The notes under the pieces were generated by a model that saw only the letters and a program-made list of their open reading frames with translations, had not been told where the DNA came from and ran no database searches. From positions 62,001 to 126,000 of the forward strand of contig JACCES010000009.1 in the NCBI GenBank assembly GCA_013416455.1: a stretch of 64,000 nt of DNA, written 5' to 3'. Both the position numbers and the translations under genes were made by a program. The stretch is from Alcaligenaceae bacterium. GTDB lineage: Bacteria > Pseudomonadota > Gammaproteobacteria > Burkholderiales > Burkholderiaceae_B. Below, in pieces: positions 51,420 through 61,095 of this stretch (its first letter is position 1; each line of letters opens with the position of its first letter).

Positions 51420-52784
51420 CTATGTCGCCCGATCAGAGAGCAATGCAGCAATCGCGTCCGCATCCGACGCGGTATCGATGGCCTGCACGGCCTCGAACAG
51501 GTGTTCTGTCCGCCGTTCGCCCAGAATCCCGTTCACGCAATGATTGAACTTCTGCTTCAATTTTTCGGCATTCAGGGGAACACCGGGCGTATGTCCGTCC
51601 GGACGATCGATCCGGCCGGATACCGTCTTTCCATCCTCGAGTTTGAGCGTCAGATGCGCGCCCATATCGGGCTCCCCTGCATCCTCCGGAAAGGCCGCTA
51701 CATCGATACGCGCCATGAATCCGGCAATCCCGTCTTCCCGCCAATTCCCTTCCGAAAAATGTTCGAGACGCACGCCCCCGTCCAGAATGGCGCGTGCCAG
51801 CACATACTGGATGCTGAGCTTCGCCTCCAGGGGGCCTTCCGGCCGTGGCCGATCCGTATGCGCCAGACGGCGTGCGGAAATACGCGCTTCCACGGAATGG
51901 ACTTGGGCGGCGTCGATTCCCTGCCGGCTCATTAATTGCAATGCCAGGTCAACGACGGACTGTGTGCTGAGACAGCAAGGATATTGCTTGATTGCGATGC
52001 CGGGAAACTCGATATCCCAGGGGGTTCCCCATTTTTCGACGATACGGGCGATGTCGTAGTTGCCCGGCCCGTTATAGACATTCAGAAAGCCATGAGGGTG
52101 CTCGAACGCATCGGGCTGGCCCGAGAACCCGTCCTTCGCCAGAAGCGCGGCAAGCAGGCCATTACGGGCGCTTTGCCCGATATGCATGGGCTTGGCCATT
52201 GCACCCAGGTTGGCCTTGATGCCGCTCGCCAGCGATGCGCAAAGAGAAAGTGTATGAGCAATGCGCGGACCGTCCAGATCGAGCAGCTTTGCGCAGGCCG
52301 CGCCCGCAGCAAACACCCCCAGGGTGGAGGTCGCATGCCAGCCCTTCTCGTAATGATGAAAATTCACGCCCCGCCCCAGTTGGGTTTCCACTTCGAATCC
52401 GACGACGTATGCCAGCAGTATCTGGCGGCCACTGGCCCCGTATTGCTGAGCCAACGCAAGCACGGCGGGAAGCACGGGCGAAGAGGGATGCCCCCCGAGA
52501 TTGTCGGTGCAATCGTCGAAATCCAGGACATTGGCGGCGATGCCATTCACATAAGCGGCTTCCAGCGGCGGCAAGCGCCGGCCGGTTCCCCAGACGGTAG
52601 CGGGTCCGGTGCAGCCCGACAGCACCCGGCCGGCAATGACGGCGGCCGGTTCGCGGGAACCGGCGATCCCGACACCCAAGGTGTCGAGAAGCCCCATCTT
52701 CGCCTGAAGCAGCGCGGAACCCGATATCTGTTCGTAGCGGCTTTGCGCAATGCGCGCCGCGAGAATTTCGACGATCGTCGTCAT
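51420..52784 (-). CDS. MmgE/PrpD family protein (copy 1)
   Basis: Member of the 2-methylcitrate dehydratase/cis-aconitate decarboxylase fold, 454 residues. Typical features are GLLDTLGVGIAGS, the motif ANVLDFDDCTDNLGGHPSSP, GWHATSTLGVFAAGAA and KQYPCCLSTQSVVDLAL. ATG 52784 has GGGAG upstream. It is the last gene of the long leftward block. PrpD-fold proteins dehydrate, decarboxylate or isomerise tricarboxylate-like acids; the neighbours are not propionate genes (no prpB/prpC), so the substrate is something else. Confidence 0.88.
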   Translation of the reverse strand: MTTIVEILAARIAQSRYEQISGSALLQAKMGLLDTLGVGIAGSREPAAVIAGRVLSGCTGPATVWGTGRRLPPLEAAYVNGIAANVLDFDDCTDNLGGHPSSPVLPAVLALAQQYGASGRQILLAYVVGFEVETQLGRGVNFHHYEKGWHATSTLGVFAAGAACAKLLDLDGPRIAHTLSLCASLASGIKANLGAMAKPMHIGQSARNGLLAALLAKDGFSGQPDAFEHPHGFLNVYNGPGNYDIARIVEKWGTPWDIEFPGIAIKQYPCCLSTQSVVDLALQLMSRQGIDAAQVHSVEARISARRLAHTDRPRPEGPLEAKLSIQYVLARAILDGGVRLEHFSEGNWREDGIAGFMARIDVAAFPEDAGEPDMGAHLTLKLEDGKTVSGRIDRPDGHTPGVPLNAEKLKQKFNHCVNGILGERRTEHLFEAVQAIDTASDADAIAALLSDRAT

Positions 52785-52892
52785 CACTATGCTCCCGTCC
52801 AATCCGGACCTCCCGCCACCATGCGACGGCCCGCATGCCCATCTTGCTCACGATGGCCGGCCTGCGGGACTTCTTTCATTATCCACAGGCTG

Positions 52893-53786
52893 CTAAACCA
52901 GCAGCCCCTCCGGCAACGAATAGCAGTAATCCGCGATTTCTCCCGGACGCGTCCACCAGACACGGTCCTTGTGCCGGTGCCCCAAGCAATGCTTGAGCGC
53001 ATCGCGCAATGGCCGTATGCGGAACGGTTGCCCCACCAGGAACGGATGCAGCGCGATTGAGCACACCAGCGGCGCCTCGATGCACTGCTCGACCATCTCA
53101 TCGAACTGGTCCACGAGCATGTCCGCGAATTCGCGCGGGCTGTGCTGGCGCCGTGCCAGTACCGGACCATCATTCAGCTCGATGGAATAGGGAACCGACA
53201 GCAGCCGGCCTGATCTGGTGTTCATCCAAAACGGTTGGTCGTCGCAGGGCCAATCCATGACGAACCGATATCCCGCCTCTTTCAGCAGATCGGGAGTCAC
53301 GGCGGATTCGGCGAGGCCCGGCCCCATCCAGCCGCCGGGCGGCTTTCCCTGGGCTCGCGCGATGGTCTCCGTGACCTCGTCGATCATGCGCGCCTCGTCG
53401 TCTTCCCACATCGAATCCTGATGCTCGGAATTCGTCCTGCCATGCGCAATGACCTCATCCTGGCGCTGATGAATCCGCTCGATGATATCTGGACGATGCC
53501 GATAGATCAGGCTGTTCGTATTATGCGCAGCCGGCAAACCCAATTCGTCGAGCATGTCGAACAGCCGCCATATGCCTATCCTCAGCCCGTAGTCACGCCA
53601 GGCGAAATTGCGGTGCGACTGCTTTGCGTTGATGACGGCATTATCCAGCGCGCCGTCGCCGGCGCAGAATGCAAAATACTCTATGTTCGTGCATATATAG
53701 AAAGCGAGCCTTTTCCCGTCCGGCCAGCAATAATCGGGACGGGCGCCGATTCTTACATAGTCATATCTGTTGTGGGTGGGTAGCAT
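52893..53786 (-). CDS. Polysaccharide deacetylase-family amidohydrolase (PuuE allantoinase-like)
   Basis: 297 residues of the NodB-like fold in the subgroup related to PuuE allantoinase. YICTNIEYFAF replaces the usual TFDDG strand, VIAHGRTNSEHQ and GWMGPGLAES match, and IALHPFLVGQPFRI supplies a C-terminal His. The likely reaction is hydrolysis of a cyclic or linear amide or a formamide rather than sugar deacetylation. It has no signal peptide, so it is cytoplasmic. It lies between Bug and PrpD genes. The ribosome-binding site is weak. Confidence 0.82.
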   Translation of the reverse strand: MLPTHNRYDYVRIGARPDYCWPDGKRLAFYICTNIEYFAFCAGDGALDNAVINAKQSHRNFAWRDYGLRIGIWRLFDMLDELGLPAAHNTNSLIYRHRPDIIERIHQRQDEVIAHGRTNSEHQDSMWEDDEARMIDEVTETIARAQGKPPGGWMGPGLAESAVTPDLLKEAGYRFVMDWPCDDQPFWMNTRSGRLLSVPYSIELNDGPVLARRQHSPREFADMLVDQFDEMVEQCIEAPLVCSIALHPFLVGQPFRIRPLRDALKHCLGHRHKDRVWWTRPGEIADYCYSLPEGLLV

Positions 53787-53855
53787 CTTTCAAGTTTCTC
53801 CACAGAACCCGGGCCGCCGGACGACGGCCGATGGATGATCCAATCGCGAACGGCG

Positions 53856-54848
53856 CTACTCCGCTTTGGCACCCGATACCTCGATGACCTCTGTCCATTT
53901 CTCGATTTGCGAAATCATGAAGCTGCGAAATTCGTCGGGTGTCCAATTGACCACGTTGAACCCCATGCTCTGGAACCGCTCCTGCATCTCCGGTGCCTGA
54001 GTGATTTCATTGAGCAGGCTGTTGAGCTTCTCGATGATGGGCGGGGGGGTATCGCGAGGCGCCAGCACGCCATACCAGGCTAGAGCTTCGTAGCCCTGCA
54101 AGCCCTCCTCATCGATGGTGGGCAGGTCCGGAAGCGTGGGGCTGCGTTCCTCGCTCGTCACGGCCAGGGCCTTGACGCGGTCGCTGGTTATATAGGACAA
54201 CAGGGACGACATATCGTTGATGACCAGATCGACCCGCCCGGCGGCCAGGTCGACCAGCGCCGGGCCGCTCCCTTTGTAGGGAATATGGACAATATCCAGC
54301 TTCGCCATCATCTTGAAAAGCTCAACAGTGAGCTGATTCGAACTGCCAACCCCGGCGGATCCATAATTCAGCTTGCCCGGATTCTTTCTGGCCAGTTCGA
54401 TGAGCTCACTCACCGAATCGACGGGCATGGACTTCTTGACGGCCAGAACGAAAGGCGTGGTGACCAGCAGGGAAACCGGCGCAAAATCCTCGACCGCATC
54501 ATATGAAAGATCCGTATAGAGGCCGGGCGCGACACCATGCGTGCTTGCGGTGGCGAAAGTGAGGGTATAGCCATCGGCAGCGGCCCTTGCTCCGCTCGCC
54601 GAGCCGATCGTTCCTCCCGCGCCGGCGCGGTTGTCCACCACGACGGCCTGTCCGGTCGCCTGACCCAGCTTCTCGGAGATAACGCGCGCGACGATATCGG
54701 TGCCGCCTCCGGGCGCGAAGGGGACAACAAGCGTGATCGGCCGGTTCGGATAGGACTCGATCGATTCGGCCTTGGCATCATCGGTGGCATGGGCGGCTAT
54801 GATCATGCCTGAGACGAGTATGGCCAGGAAATGATTTGCAGGGCGCAT
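53856..54848 (-). CDS. Bug/TctC-family periplasmic binding protein
   Basis: Fourth Bug protein, 330 residues, with a signal peptide (MRPANHFLAILVSGMIIAAH). Family marks: ITLVVPFAPGGGTDIVAR, VDNRAGAGGTIGSASG and YGSAGVGSSNQLTVELF. AAGGAGAG precedes ATG 54848. It sits between the ABC permease gene (118 bp upstream) and the PuuE-like gene (69 bp downstream), on the same strand, and probably binds a substrate or product of this block. Confidence 0.92.
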   Translation of the reverse strand: MRPANHFLAILVSGMIIAAHATDDAKAESIESYPNRPITLVVPFAPGGGTDIVARVISEKLGQATGQAVVVDNRAGAGGTIGSASGARAAADGYTLTFATASTHGVAPGLYTDLSYDAVEDFAPVSLLVTTPFVLAVKKSMPVDSVSELIELARKNPGKLNYGSAGVGSSNQLTVELFKMMAKLDIVHIPYKGSGPALVDLAAGRVDLVINDMSSLLSYITSDRVKALAVTSEERSPTLPDLPTIDEEGLQGYEALAWYGVLAPRDTPPPIIEKLNSLLNEITQAPEMQERFQSMGFNVVNWTPDEFRSFMISQIEKWTEVIEVSGAKAE

Positions 54849-54966
54849 CTGACTCTCCTTTCATGGAAGGTTGCGGGTACAGCAGCCGGCGAAACAGCGG
54901 ATGCCCCATGTGTTGCAGGCATTCATGGACGAAACGGATATACGGTCAGCAGGTCAAAGAGGTTCC

Positions 54967-55644
54967 CTAGGAAATGGAACTTCCCATGCGATGTTCGAAC
55001 CGGCTCAGCAGCCGGACCATGGGCCACAAGAGGGCCAGATAGATCAGAGCGGCCGCGATGAGCGGACTGGGGTTATAGGTGTACCCCTGTGCCGATCGCG
55101 CCTCATGCAGCAATTCCGGAAATGCGACCACACTGGCCAATGCCGTAAGCTTGAGGACTTCGAGCGTGTTGCTGACGAGATCGGGCAATACGTTTCGTAC
55201 CGCCTGAGGAACGATCACGAGCACGAGGGTTTGAAAAGCCGACAATCCCGTGGAGCGAGATGCCTCGTACTGCCCCCGCGAAATGCTTTCCAGCCCCGCC
55301 CTGAAAATCTCACTGTAATAGGCGGAAGTATTGAGCATGAATGCGATCACGACCGCCCCGAGACTGGATATTTCAATGCCCAGCATGGGCAGGGCGTAAT
55401 AGACGAATATCAACAGCACCAGAGGGGGAAATGCCCGGAAGAAATCCACGTATACGATAAGCAGCGCCTGGAACAAGCGCAGCTTGATGCTGTTGCCCAG
55501 CAAGGCGAGCGACAGGCCCGACAGCAGCCCGATCGGAATCACGATCAAGCTCAGTTTTACGGTCGTGAACAGCCCTGCCAGCAAAAGCGGATAGGTCTCC
55601 TGCAGGACTGCAATATTGAAGAAGTTGTCGATGATCTGGTTCAT
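54967..55644 (-). CDS. Polar amino acid-type ABC permease (HisM-like), second permease
   Basis: Inner-membrane permease of 225 residues with about five hydrophobic segments. The EAA loop is QYEASRSTGLSAFQTLVLVI then VPQAVRNVLP, typical of the His/Glu/Gln/opine family. ATG 55644 (MNQIIDNFFN) is set by family length; the open frame upstream overlaps the first permease gene. It pairs with the 55679-56353 permease, 34 bp upstream. Confidence 0.92.
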   Translation of the reverse strand: MNQIIDNFFNIAVLQETYPLLLAGLFTTVKLSLIVIPIGLLSGLSLALLGNSIKLRLFQALLIVYVDFFRAFPPLVLLIFVYYALPMLGIEISSLGAVVIAFMLNTSAYYSEIFRAGLESISRGQYEASRSTGLSAFQTLVLVIVPQAVRNVLPDLVSNTLEVLKLTALASVVAFPELLHEARSAQGYTYNPSPLIAAALIYLALLWPMVRLLSRFEHRMGSSIS

Positions 55645-55678
55645 GCCTGTTCTCTTCCTGTTCAGCTTTGCCGAATGC

Positions 55679-56353
55679 TCAATGTTTCCAGGCGTAGCGC
55701 CGTTCCACCCAACGGCTGAAAACGACCAAGGGTAAGAAAATGGCCAGATACGCGGCGGCTGCCATCGTAAGGGGCGTTGTGTTGGCACTGTATGCCTGAG
55801 CGGTCGCGGCATTTGCCAAGATCTCCTCCACAGCCACGGTGGAAGCCAGCGCGGTCATCTTGGTGATCGCTATCGTTCTGTTGGTCAGGGGCGCAATGGT
55901 GAGACGGCTGGCTTGCGGGACGATAACGAGCACCAGCGTCCTGCCATACGAAAGCCCGGTGGAGCGCGCGGCCTCCCACTGCCCCTTGTTGACGCTGGTG
56001 ATCCCCGCCCAGAAGATCTCCTCCGCGAACGCGGCAAGCGCCAGCGTCAGGCCCAGCCACGTGGTGACGAAACCCGTCATGGAAAGATTAACGAACGGCA
56101 GCGCGAAATAGAAAACAAACAGGATAACCAGCGGCGGCAATGCGCGGAACACATCCGCGAAAATCACGATGAGGACGTTAATCCACCGAACCCGCAGCGC
56201 CCTGATCATTGCCAGCAGCAAGCCCAGGAATATGCCGCTGACGATGATGAAGCCGCTCAGAACCAGCGTGACCACCATGCCGTCCAGGATGGCGGGCAGG
56301 GTTTCGGCGGCAATTTTTGCATTGAAGAAGTTATGGCCAATCGTATCGAGCAT
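55679..56353 (-). CDS. Polar amino acid-type ABC permease (HisQ-like), first permease
   Basis: Permease of 224 residues with the EAA loop QWEAARSTGLSYGRTLVLVI then VPQASRLTIAP. The hydrophobic profile and length match the second permease, with which it should form a heterodimer. ATG 56353 (MLDTIGHNFFN) is 10 bp after the ATPase stop, so the genes are co-translated. Confidence 0.92.
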   Translation of the reverse strand: MLDTIGHNFFNAKIAAETLPAILDGMVVTLVLSGFIIVSGIFLGLLLAMIRALRVRWINVLIVIFADVFRALPPLVILFVFYFALPFVNLSMTGFVTTWLGLTLALAAFAEEIFWAGITSVNKGQWEAARSTGLSYGRTLVLVIVPQASRLTIAPLTNRTIAITKMTALASTVAVEEILANAATAQAYSANTTPLTMAAAAYLAIFLPLVVFSRWVERRYAWKH

Positions 56354-56363
56354 GCCGCGGACC

Positions 56364-57122
56364 TCAATGATTGACAGCGTGCAGGAACTCGCGCGTCCGC
56401 ACATGCTGTGGAGCTTCGAACATCTGTTCAGGCGAACCCTGCTCGACGATACGGCCCCCTTCCATGAAGACAATGCGATCGGCGGCGCTGCGGGCAAAGC
56501 GCATTTCATGGCTGACCACCACCATGGTCATGCCCTTGCGCCGCATGTCCCGCATCACTTCCAGAACACTTCCGACCAGCTCTGGATCCAGCGCGCTGGT
56601 GGGTTCATCGAACAGCATGATCCTGGGCTCCAGTGCCAGCGCGCGGGCAATCGCCACACGTTGCTGCTGCCCCCCTGACAGCTCGGCAGGATAGGATTTC
56701 TCTTTGTGCAGAAGGCCGACGCTGTCCAGTGCGCGCCGGCCGCGTTCCCGCGCCTCATTGCGCGAGAGCTTCTGCACATGCCGCAACGCCAGAGTGACAT
56801 TGCTCAGCGCATTCATATGGGGATAGAGATTGAATGACTGGAAGACCATGCCGATCTTCTGGCGGACGGCATTCAAATCGCAATCGTTTCCGGAGATATC
56901 GACCCCGTCGACAATCACTCGGCCGCCCTGAAAGCTTTCGAGACGATTGCAACATCGCAGCAGCGTACTTTTTCCCGATCCGGAAGGGCCGATGATGAAT
57001 ACCAGTTCTTCCGGAAGCACTTCCAGGTCAACCGCGTGCAGAACATCCTGGGTTCCGAACGCTTTGGTTAGCCCGCTTATCGTCAGAATGGGGGGGTTCC
57101 GGTCAGTGGTCTTTTCATTCAT
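56364..57122 (-). CDS. Polar amino acid-type ABC ATPase (GlnQ/HisP-like)
   Basis: 252-residue ATPase. Walker A is GPSGSGKST, the Q-loop lies in GMVFQSFNLYPH, the signature is LSGGQQQRVAIARAL, Walker B is IMLFDEPTSALDPEL and the H-loop is VVSHEM. MVFQSFNLYPHMNALSNVTL is characteristic of polar amino-acid importers. ATG 57122 (MNEKTTDRN) is chosen; upstream in-frame codons overlap the spacer from the binding-protein gene. It is followed by two permeases. Confidence 0.94.
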   Translation of the reverse strand: MNEKTTDRNPPILTISGLTKAFGTQDVLHAVDLEVLPEELVFIIGPSGSGKSTLLRCCNRLESFQGGRVIVDGVDISGNDCDLNAVRQKIGMVFQSFNLYPHMNALSNVTLALRHVQKLSRNEARERGRRALDSVGLLHKEKSYPAELSGGQQQRVAIARALALEPRIMLFDEPTSALDPELVGSVLEVMRDMRRKGMTMVVVSHEMRFARSAADRIVFMEGGRIVEQGSPEQMFEAPQHVRTREFLHAVNH

Positions 57123-57190
57123 AAAAATCGATTCCCGTTTCTTGCGAGATATATCCCGCCAATCCAACTTCCGAGGCGGCCGCGGGGGCT

Positions 57191-58057
57191 TCAAGCGCAA
57201 TCAGGCGTATGGGGAGTGGGGTCGTAGCCGGGCAGGCCGGGTTCGCCATAGCCGGCTTGTACGTTCCGTGTGATGGAATCGGGGCCAGCCTCGACGCCCA
57301 GCCATTTCTCCTGCAGCGCGGCGATCGTGCCATCCAGCTTCATACACTCGATGGCGTCCTCCACTTTATTGCGGAGTTCGGTATCGTCGAGACGGAAAGC
57401 CAATCCTTTGGTCTGCCCAGAATTGATGACCAGACCGCCCTTGAGCATGGGATTCTTTACGGCCGTCCAGGTGGTTGCACCGGCACTTGCGAGATTGGCG
57501 TCGGCACGCTTCGCCAGGACCGCCTGTACCGCATCCGAGTTCTTTGCATAGCGTGCGACCTCCCATTTATATTCGTCGGCACGCGCGGTCAGCCACTGGT
57601 CATAGACGTTCCCCTGGTTCACCGCGATCCGCTTGCCACGAAGATCATCCAGCGACTTGATTTCCGGGCCCGACTTGAGCGACAAGAAACGGTAGTCATT
57701 ATCGTGGGTAGCTTCCGTAAACAGCATCGCTTCGGCGCGTTTCTCCGTCATGACGGTGGAAGCCATGATGAATTCAAAACGCCGGGCATCAAGACCCGCA
57801 AAAATTCCCGACCATTGCTGGTCGACGAGCTGATAGCCGGGACGTCCGAGCCGTCTGGCGATTTCCTTCAGCATCTGGACGTCGAAGCCATCGTAGGTAC
57901 CATCGGGATTCTTGATGATATACGGGGCATTACCGACATCGCCTCCCGCCACGAGCGGGCTCTCGGCGGCCTGGACGGGAGCGGAAAAACAGAGCACGGT
58001 GGCAGCCGCGCCGGCAGCAGAAAAGCGTAATTCTTCAAGAAACTTTGCAAAGTGCAT
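57191..58057 (-). CDS. Periplasmic binding protein, family 3 (SBP_bac_3)
   Basis: Substrate receptor of the ABC importer downstream, 288 residues with a signal peptide ending near PVQA-AES. Family 3 marks: GTYDGFDVQMLKEIARRLG, FIMASTVMTEKRAEAMLFTE and LDDLRGKRIAVNQG. The residues that in amino-acid binders form the alpha-amino/carboxyl clamp are only partly recognisable, so the ligand may be a modified amino acid, opine or related acid. GGAG precedes ATG 58057. First gene of the importer operon. Confidence 0.9.
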   Translation of the reverse strand: MHFAKFLEELRFSAAGAAATVLCFSAPVQAAESPLVAGGDVGNAPYIIKNPDGTYDGFDVQMLKEIARRLGRPGYQLVDQQWSGIFAGLDARRFEFIMASTVMTEKRAEAMLFTEATHDNDYRFLSLKSGPEIKSLDDLRGKRIAVNQGNVYDQWLTARADEYKWEVARYAKNSDAVQAVLAKRADANLASAGATTWTAVKNPMLKGGLVINSGQTKGLAFRLDDTELRNKVEDAIECMKLDGTIAALQEKWLGVEAGPDSITRNVQAGYGEPGLPGYDPTPHTPDCA

Positions 58058-58284
58058 GAGGAAGCTCCATGTATAAAAAATCCGGAAGAAAATTTCCTGT
58101 GGCGGGGCCCGGTTTCCCCCCCTTCTATTTCAGAGGGTGTTTCCCCCTATTTCCGGAAACGGCTGTCTCGCCGGTTCCCTGGACGATGGATATTCATCGC
58201 GGTTCGCAATGCGTATCCCTGGCTTTATTCAGAAGGACTCCTCGCTAGATCAGCGGAACTCCTTGCTCAAATAAGGAATACTAC

Positions 58285-58292
58285 GGTATACC
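58285..58292. promoter_or_regulatory. GGTATACC dyad in the gap upstream of the importer operon
   Basis: The 279 bp between the amidase stop and the binding-protein start contain no gene. It is A/T-rich near 58260-58320 and includes ACGGTATACCAT, a dyad of the type bound by FadR/VanR-like GntR regulators. It lies 228 bp upstream of the start at 58057. No such regulator is encoded in the block, so this is a weak inference. Confidence 0.3.
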
Positions 58293-58336
58293 ATTTAATC
58301 ATCAATCATTATGTGATCGATCTGCGCACAGCGCCG

Positions 58337-59656
58337 TCAACGCCATTTGTCCGCAATCCACATGGCCATGTCACCAAGCTTGATATCCTCACCACGGCGA
58401 GCTACCAGCTGTATGCCCAGAGGCATGCCCATCAGTCCATCTGGTAGTGGGATCGACATGGAAGGAAGGTGCAACGCGGTCCAGATGGCACCGAAATCGG
58501 AGGTGCCGGTCGATGCCGTGCCAACCGGCGCAATGCCGGTCGTACTGGGAGTGATGAAGACATCGAGCGGTGCAAATACGCCGTCGATCGCCATGCGCGC
58601 CGCTTCCAGCCGTTTTACTGCTTCGAAATAATCTGGGATGCTGCAATGCAGACCTTCGGCCATTTTTCCTTCTTTCAGGAGGCGGCTCAGCTTGTCCTCA
58701 TGAAAAAGACGTTCCGCGACAAGGTTCTGAGCCAACTCATAACTCGAGATCGCTCTGTGCGCAGACGCAACGGGGTCGAACACCGCCGGCAGATTGACGT
58801 CGATCACGTGCGCACCGCTGGCCGCCAGCCTGGACACCGCAGCTTCTATCCGGCTCGCCGCGGCAGGTTCAACCATGGGCCATAGCCTGGTCCGGCAAAA
58901 CCCGATGCGCGGGGCGTTGTCGGGGAGCCGCACAGGCTGCGGCTCAACCCCGAGCAATACATCCCGGAGCAGCGCGCAATCCGGTATGTCGCGGGCGAAA
59001 ACGCCGACCGTGTCGAAAGAGCCCGAACTCGGCTTGATGCCCCAGCAACTGACCAACCCATAACTGGGGCGGTATCCCACAACCCCACAATAACTGGCGG
59101 GGCGGATGGTGGAGGCGGTCGTCTGCGTGCCGAGCGCAAGCGGAACCATGAAGTCGGCGACACAGGCCGCCGAACCACTCGATGAGCCACCAGGTGTTCT
59201 GGAGGGATCCAGGGGATGCGTAGTGGGGCCGGGGAACCGGTGCGCGAACTCGGCGGTCACCGTTTTGCCCAGCACTATGCCCCCCGCCCCCTTTACCGCA
59301 GCTACGACCGCGGCGTCCGCGGCGGGACGATGGCCTTGGTAAATGGGTGACCCATAGGCCGTGGGCATGTCCGCCGTGTCAATGACATCCTTGACGCCCA
59401 GCGGTATGCCCCGCAATATGCCGCGACTAGGTTGTCCGGCAATCCGGGCTGCTTCGGCATAAGCCGCATCCGCCTCTAGGTGAGCCCATGCGCGAACCGT
59501 TTCCTCCCGCTCATCGATCCTCGCCAGACAGTCCCTCAGGATATCGATGCTGGAAATTTCGCCGAGCTCCAGCAGCCTGATCAATTCCCTGGCACTCAGC
59601 CGGTTCAGTGAACGGGAAGGCATGGCCCCGCATGCCCGAACATCACTCGTCCTCAT
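58337..59656 (-). CDS. Amidase (amidase signature family)
   Basis: Ser-cisSer-Lys amide hydrolase of 439 residues. The catalytic lysine is in GIPLGVKDVID, the Gly/Ser-rich loop is TPGGSSSGSAACVA, and the nucleophile region reads GTQTTASTIRPASYCGVVGY (the usual GGSIR is ASTIR). ATG 59656 overlaps the upstream PrpD stop as ATGA, so the two are translated together. Members hydrolyse aryl- or alkylamides, ureas or Glu-tRNA; with no gatB or gatC here and a catabolic context, a small-molecule amidase is likely. Confidence 0.88.
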   Translation of the reverse strand: MRTSDVRACGAMPSRSLNRLSARELIRLLELGEISSIDILRDCLARIDEREETVRAWAHLEADAAYAEAARIAGQPSRGILRGIPLGVKDVIDTADMPTAYGSPIYQGHRPAADAAVVAAVKGAGGIVLGKTVTAEFAHRFPGPTTHPLDPSRTPGGSSSGSAACVADFMVPLALGTQTTASTIRPASYCGVVGYRPSYGLVSCWGIKPSSGSFDTVGVFARDIPDCALLRDVLLGVEPQPVRLPDNAPRIGFCRTRLWPMVEPAAASRIEAAVSRLAASGAHVIDVNLPAVFDPVASAHRAISSYELAQNLVAERLFHEDKLSRLLKEGKMAEGLHCSIPDYFEAVKRLEAARMAIDGVFAPLDVFITPSTTGIAPVGTASTGTSDFGAIWTALHLPSMSIPLPDGLMGMPLGIQLVARRGEDIKLGDMAMWIADKWR

Positions 59657-61056
59657 GGCCTGGCCAGCATCTTCATAATGATTTCCTGCCACGTTTTCCC
59701 CCTCATCCCCCCGTTGCCTTCAACGATCGAGCGCGCATGGTCCGGAAACGATGGAAAATCGTCCGCTGTCAGGCCGGCGACTTTCTGCAGCAGCATCTCC
59801 GCAGAAATGGGGTGGTCCGGCCCGCCCGGCGCACTCATGCATTCCGTGTCCAGTTGCCGGCCGTCATCCATCGTGATCACGAGTCTCGCCGGCCGGTCTT
59901 CGGGCCATGCCGGCAAGGGTTCATACGGAAGCAGGCGTACACGATTCCTGAGGAAAGCCACTTCCGGATCCTCTATGACCTTTTCCGAAAATGCCTGGGG
60001 GCCGGTACTTCCTATGCTCAGCGCCGCGGCGACCACGTGCTCGAACGAGAATCGCGCCGCCAGCGTATTCTTGGGCGCACGGTTGCTCATGCTCGGACGG
60101 TGGGTAAACAGTTCGATTGTCTCGACGCGCTGCGCCCCCCCAGCCGCACGCAGCTTCCCGGCCGCTTCCAGGGCCGCCTCGGCGGCGGCATGCGTCGAAT
60201 GGCAGCACCCATGCAATTTATGGTAGCCGCCCTGGATCGCCCACCGCTTGCCGAGATTGTCTGTCAGTTTTTCCTTGAATACTTCGGCGTTCAACAACTG
60301 GGTGAAGGCCGGGTGCGGCCCGTCTTCATAACCATCAAAACCGGCTTCGGCCAGATCGAGCGCCTGCATGCCGATGCACGATGACATGCCTACCCACAGA
60401 TTGCGCACCAGGGCGCCCTCAACGGCGGCCTGATAAGTACCCGCGGGAACCATGCCACCGGCGATGTTCAATGCCGCAATCAGCTTTTCTGCTGGAAGGC
60501 CCCGCGCCAGCCCTGCCCCGCAGCTCGCCCCCAGACTGGCGAACGCGGCATGGGGGTGCACGCTCATGGCCGGAAACTTCCATGTTTCCGCCATCCTGGA
60601 TGTCACCTCATAGGCTACGGCCAGCACGGCAAGCACGTGCTCCAGCGTGAGCGCACGCGTTTCCGCCTCCGCCAGCAAGGCGGGAATCACATACAGCCCG
60701 GCATGGCAAGGCGCCCCCCGGAACCCTTCATCGAGTTCCAGCCAGCAGCCGGCGACGCCATTGATCAGAGCAGCGTCCTGCCGGGAAGCTGCCGGCGCCC
60801 CGGGCCGGTAGACCCTTGCTTCACCCGCATGGCTCCGCCCCTGGATCCCGGCGTACAGCGCCGCCACTTCAGGCACGGAATGGGCGGCGCTTATCGCTGC
60901 AACGTCGTCCACCAGCACGAGCGCGGCCTTGGACAACACCTCGTCGGGCAAAGGCTTCTGCACGGCCTCCACCGCCCACAGCATCAGCTTGCCGATGCCG
61001 TCGGCAACAGCGGCGCGGATATCGGAGTCGCAGCCCAATCCTTTCTGTGAACTCAC
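59653..61056 (-). CDS. MmgE/PrpD family protein (copy 2)
   Basis: 467 residues, a more distant PrpD-fold member. The usual DFDD motif reads WLELDEGFRGAPCHAG, and YHKLHGCCHSTHAAAEAAL matches the C-terminal lobe. GTG 61056 is the start, with AAGGAG nine bases upstream. It is coupled to the amidase by ATGA and lies 39 bp after a Bug gene. Its product may act on the acid freed or consumed by the amidase; the substrate is unknown. Confidence 0.86.
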   Translation of the reverse strand: MSSQKGLGCDSDIRAAVADGIGKLMLWAVEAVQKPLPDEVLSKAALVLVDDVAAISAAHSVPEVAALYAGIQGRSHAGEARVYRPGAPAASRQDAALINGVAGCWLELDEGFRGAPCHAGLYVIPALLAEAETRALTLEHVLAVLAVAYEVTSRMAETWKFPAMSVHPHAAFASLGASCGAGLARGLPAEKLIAALNIAGGMVPAGTYQAAVEGALVRNLWVGMSSCIGMQALDLAEAGFDGYEDGPHPAFTQLLNAEVFKEKLTDNLGKRWAIQGGYHKLHGCCHSTHAAAEAALEAAGKLRAAGGAQRVETIELFTHRPSMSNRAPKNTLAARFSFEHVVAAALSIGSTGPQAFSEKVIEDPEVAFLRNRVRLLPYEPLPAWPEDRPARLVITMDDGRQLDTECMSAPGGPDHPISAEMLLQKVAGLTADDFPSFPDHARSIVEGNGGMRGKTWQEIIMKMLARP

Positions 61057-61095
61057 GAGTGAAAACTCCTTTCAGAATGGCCAGGGAATACCGAC

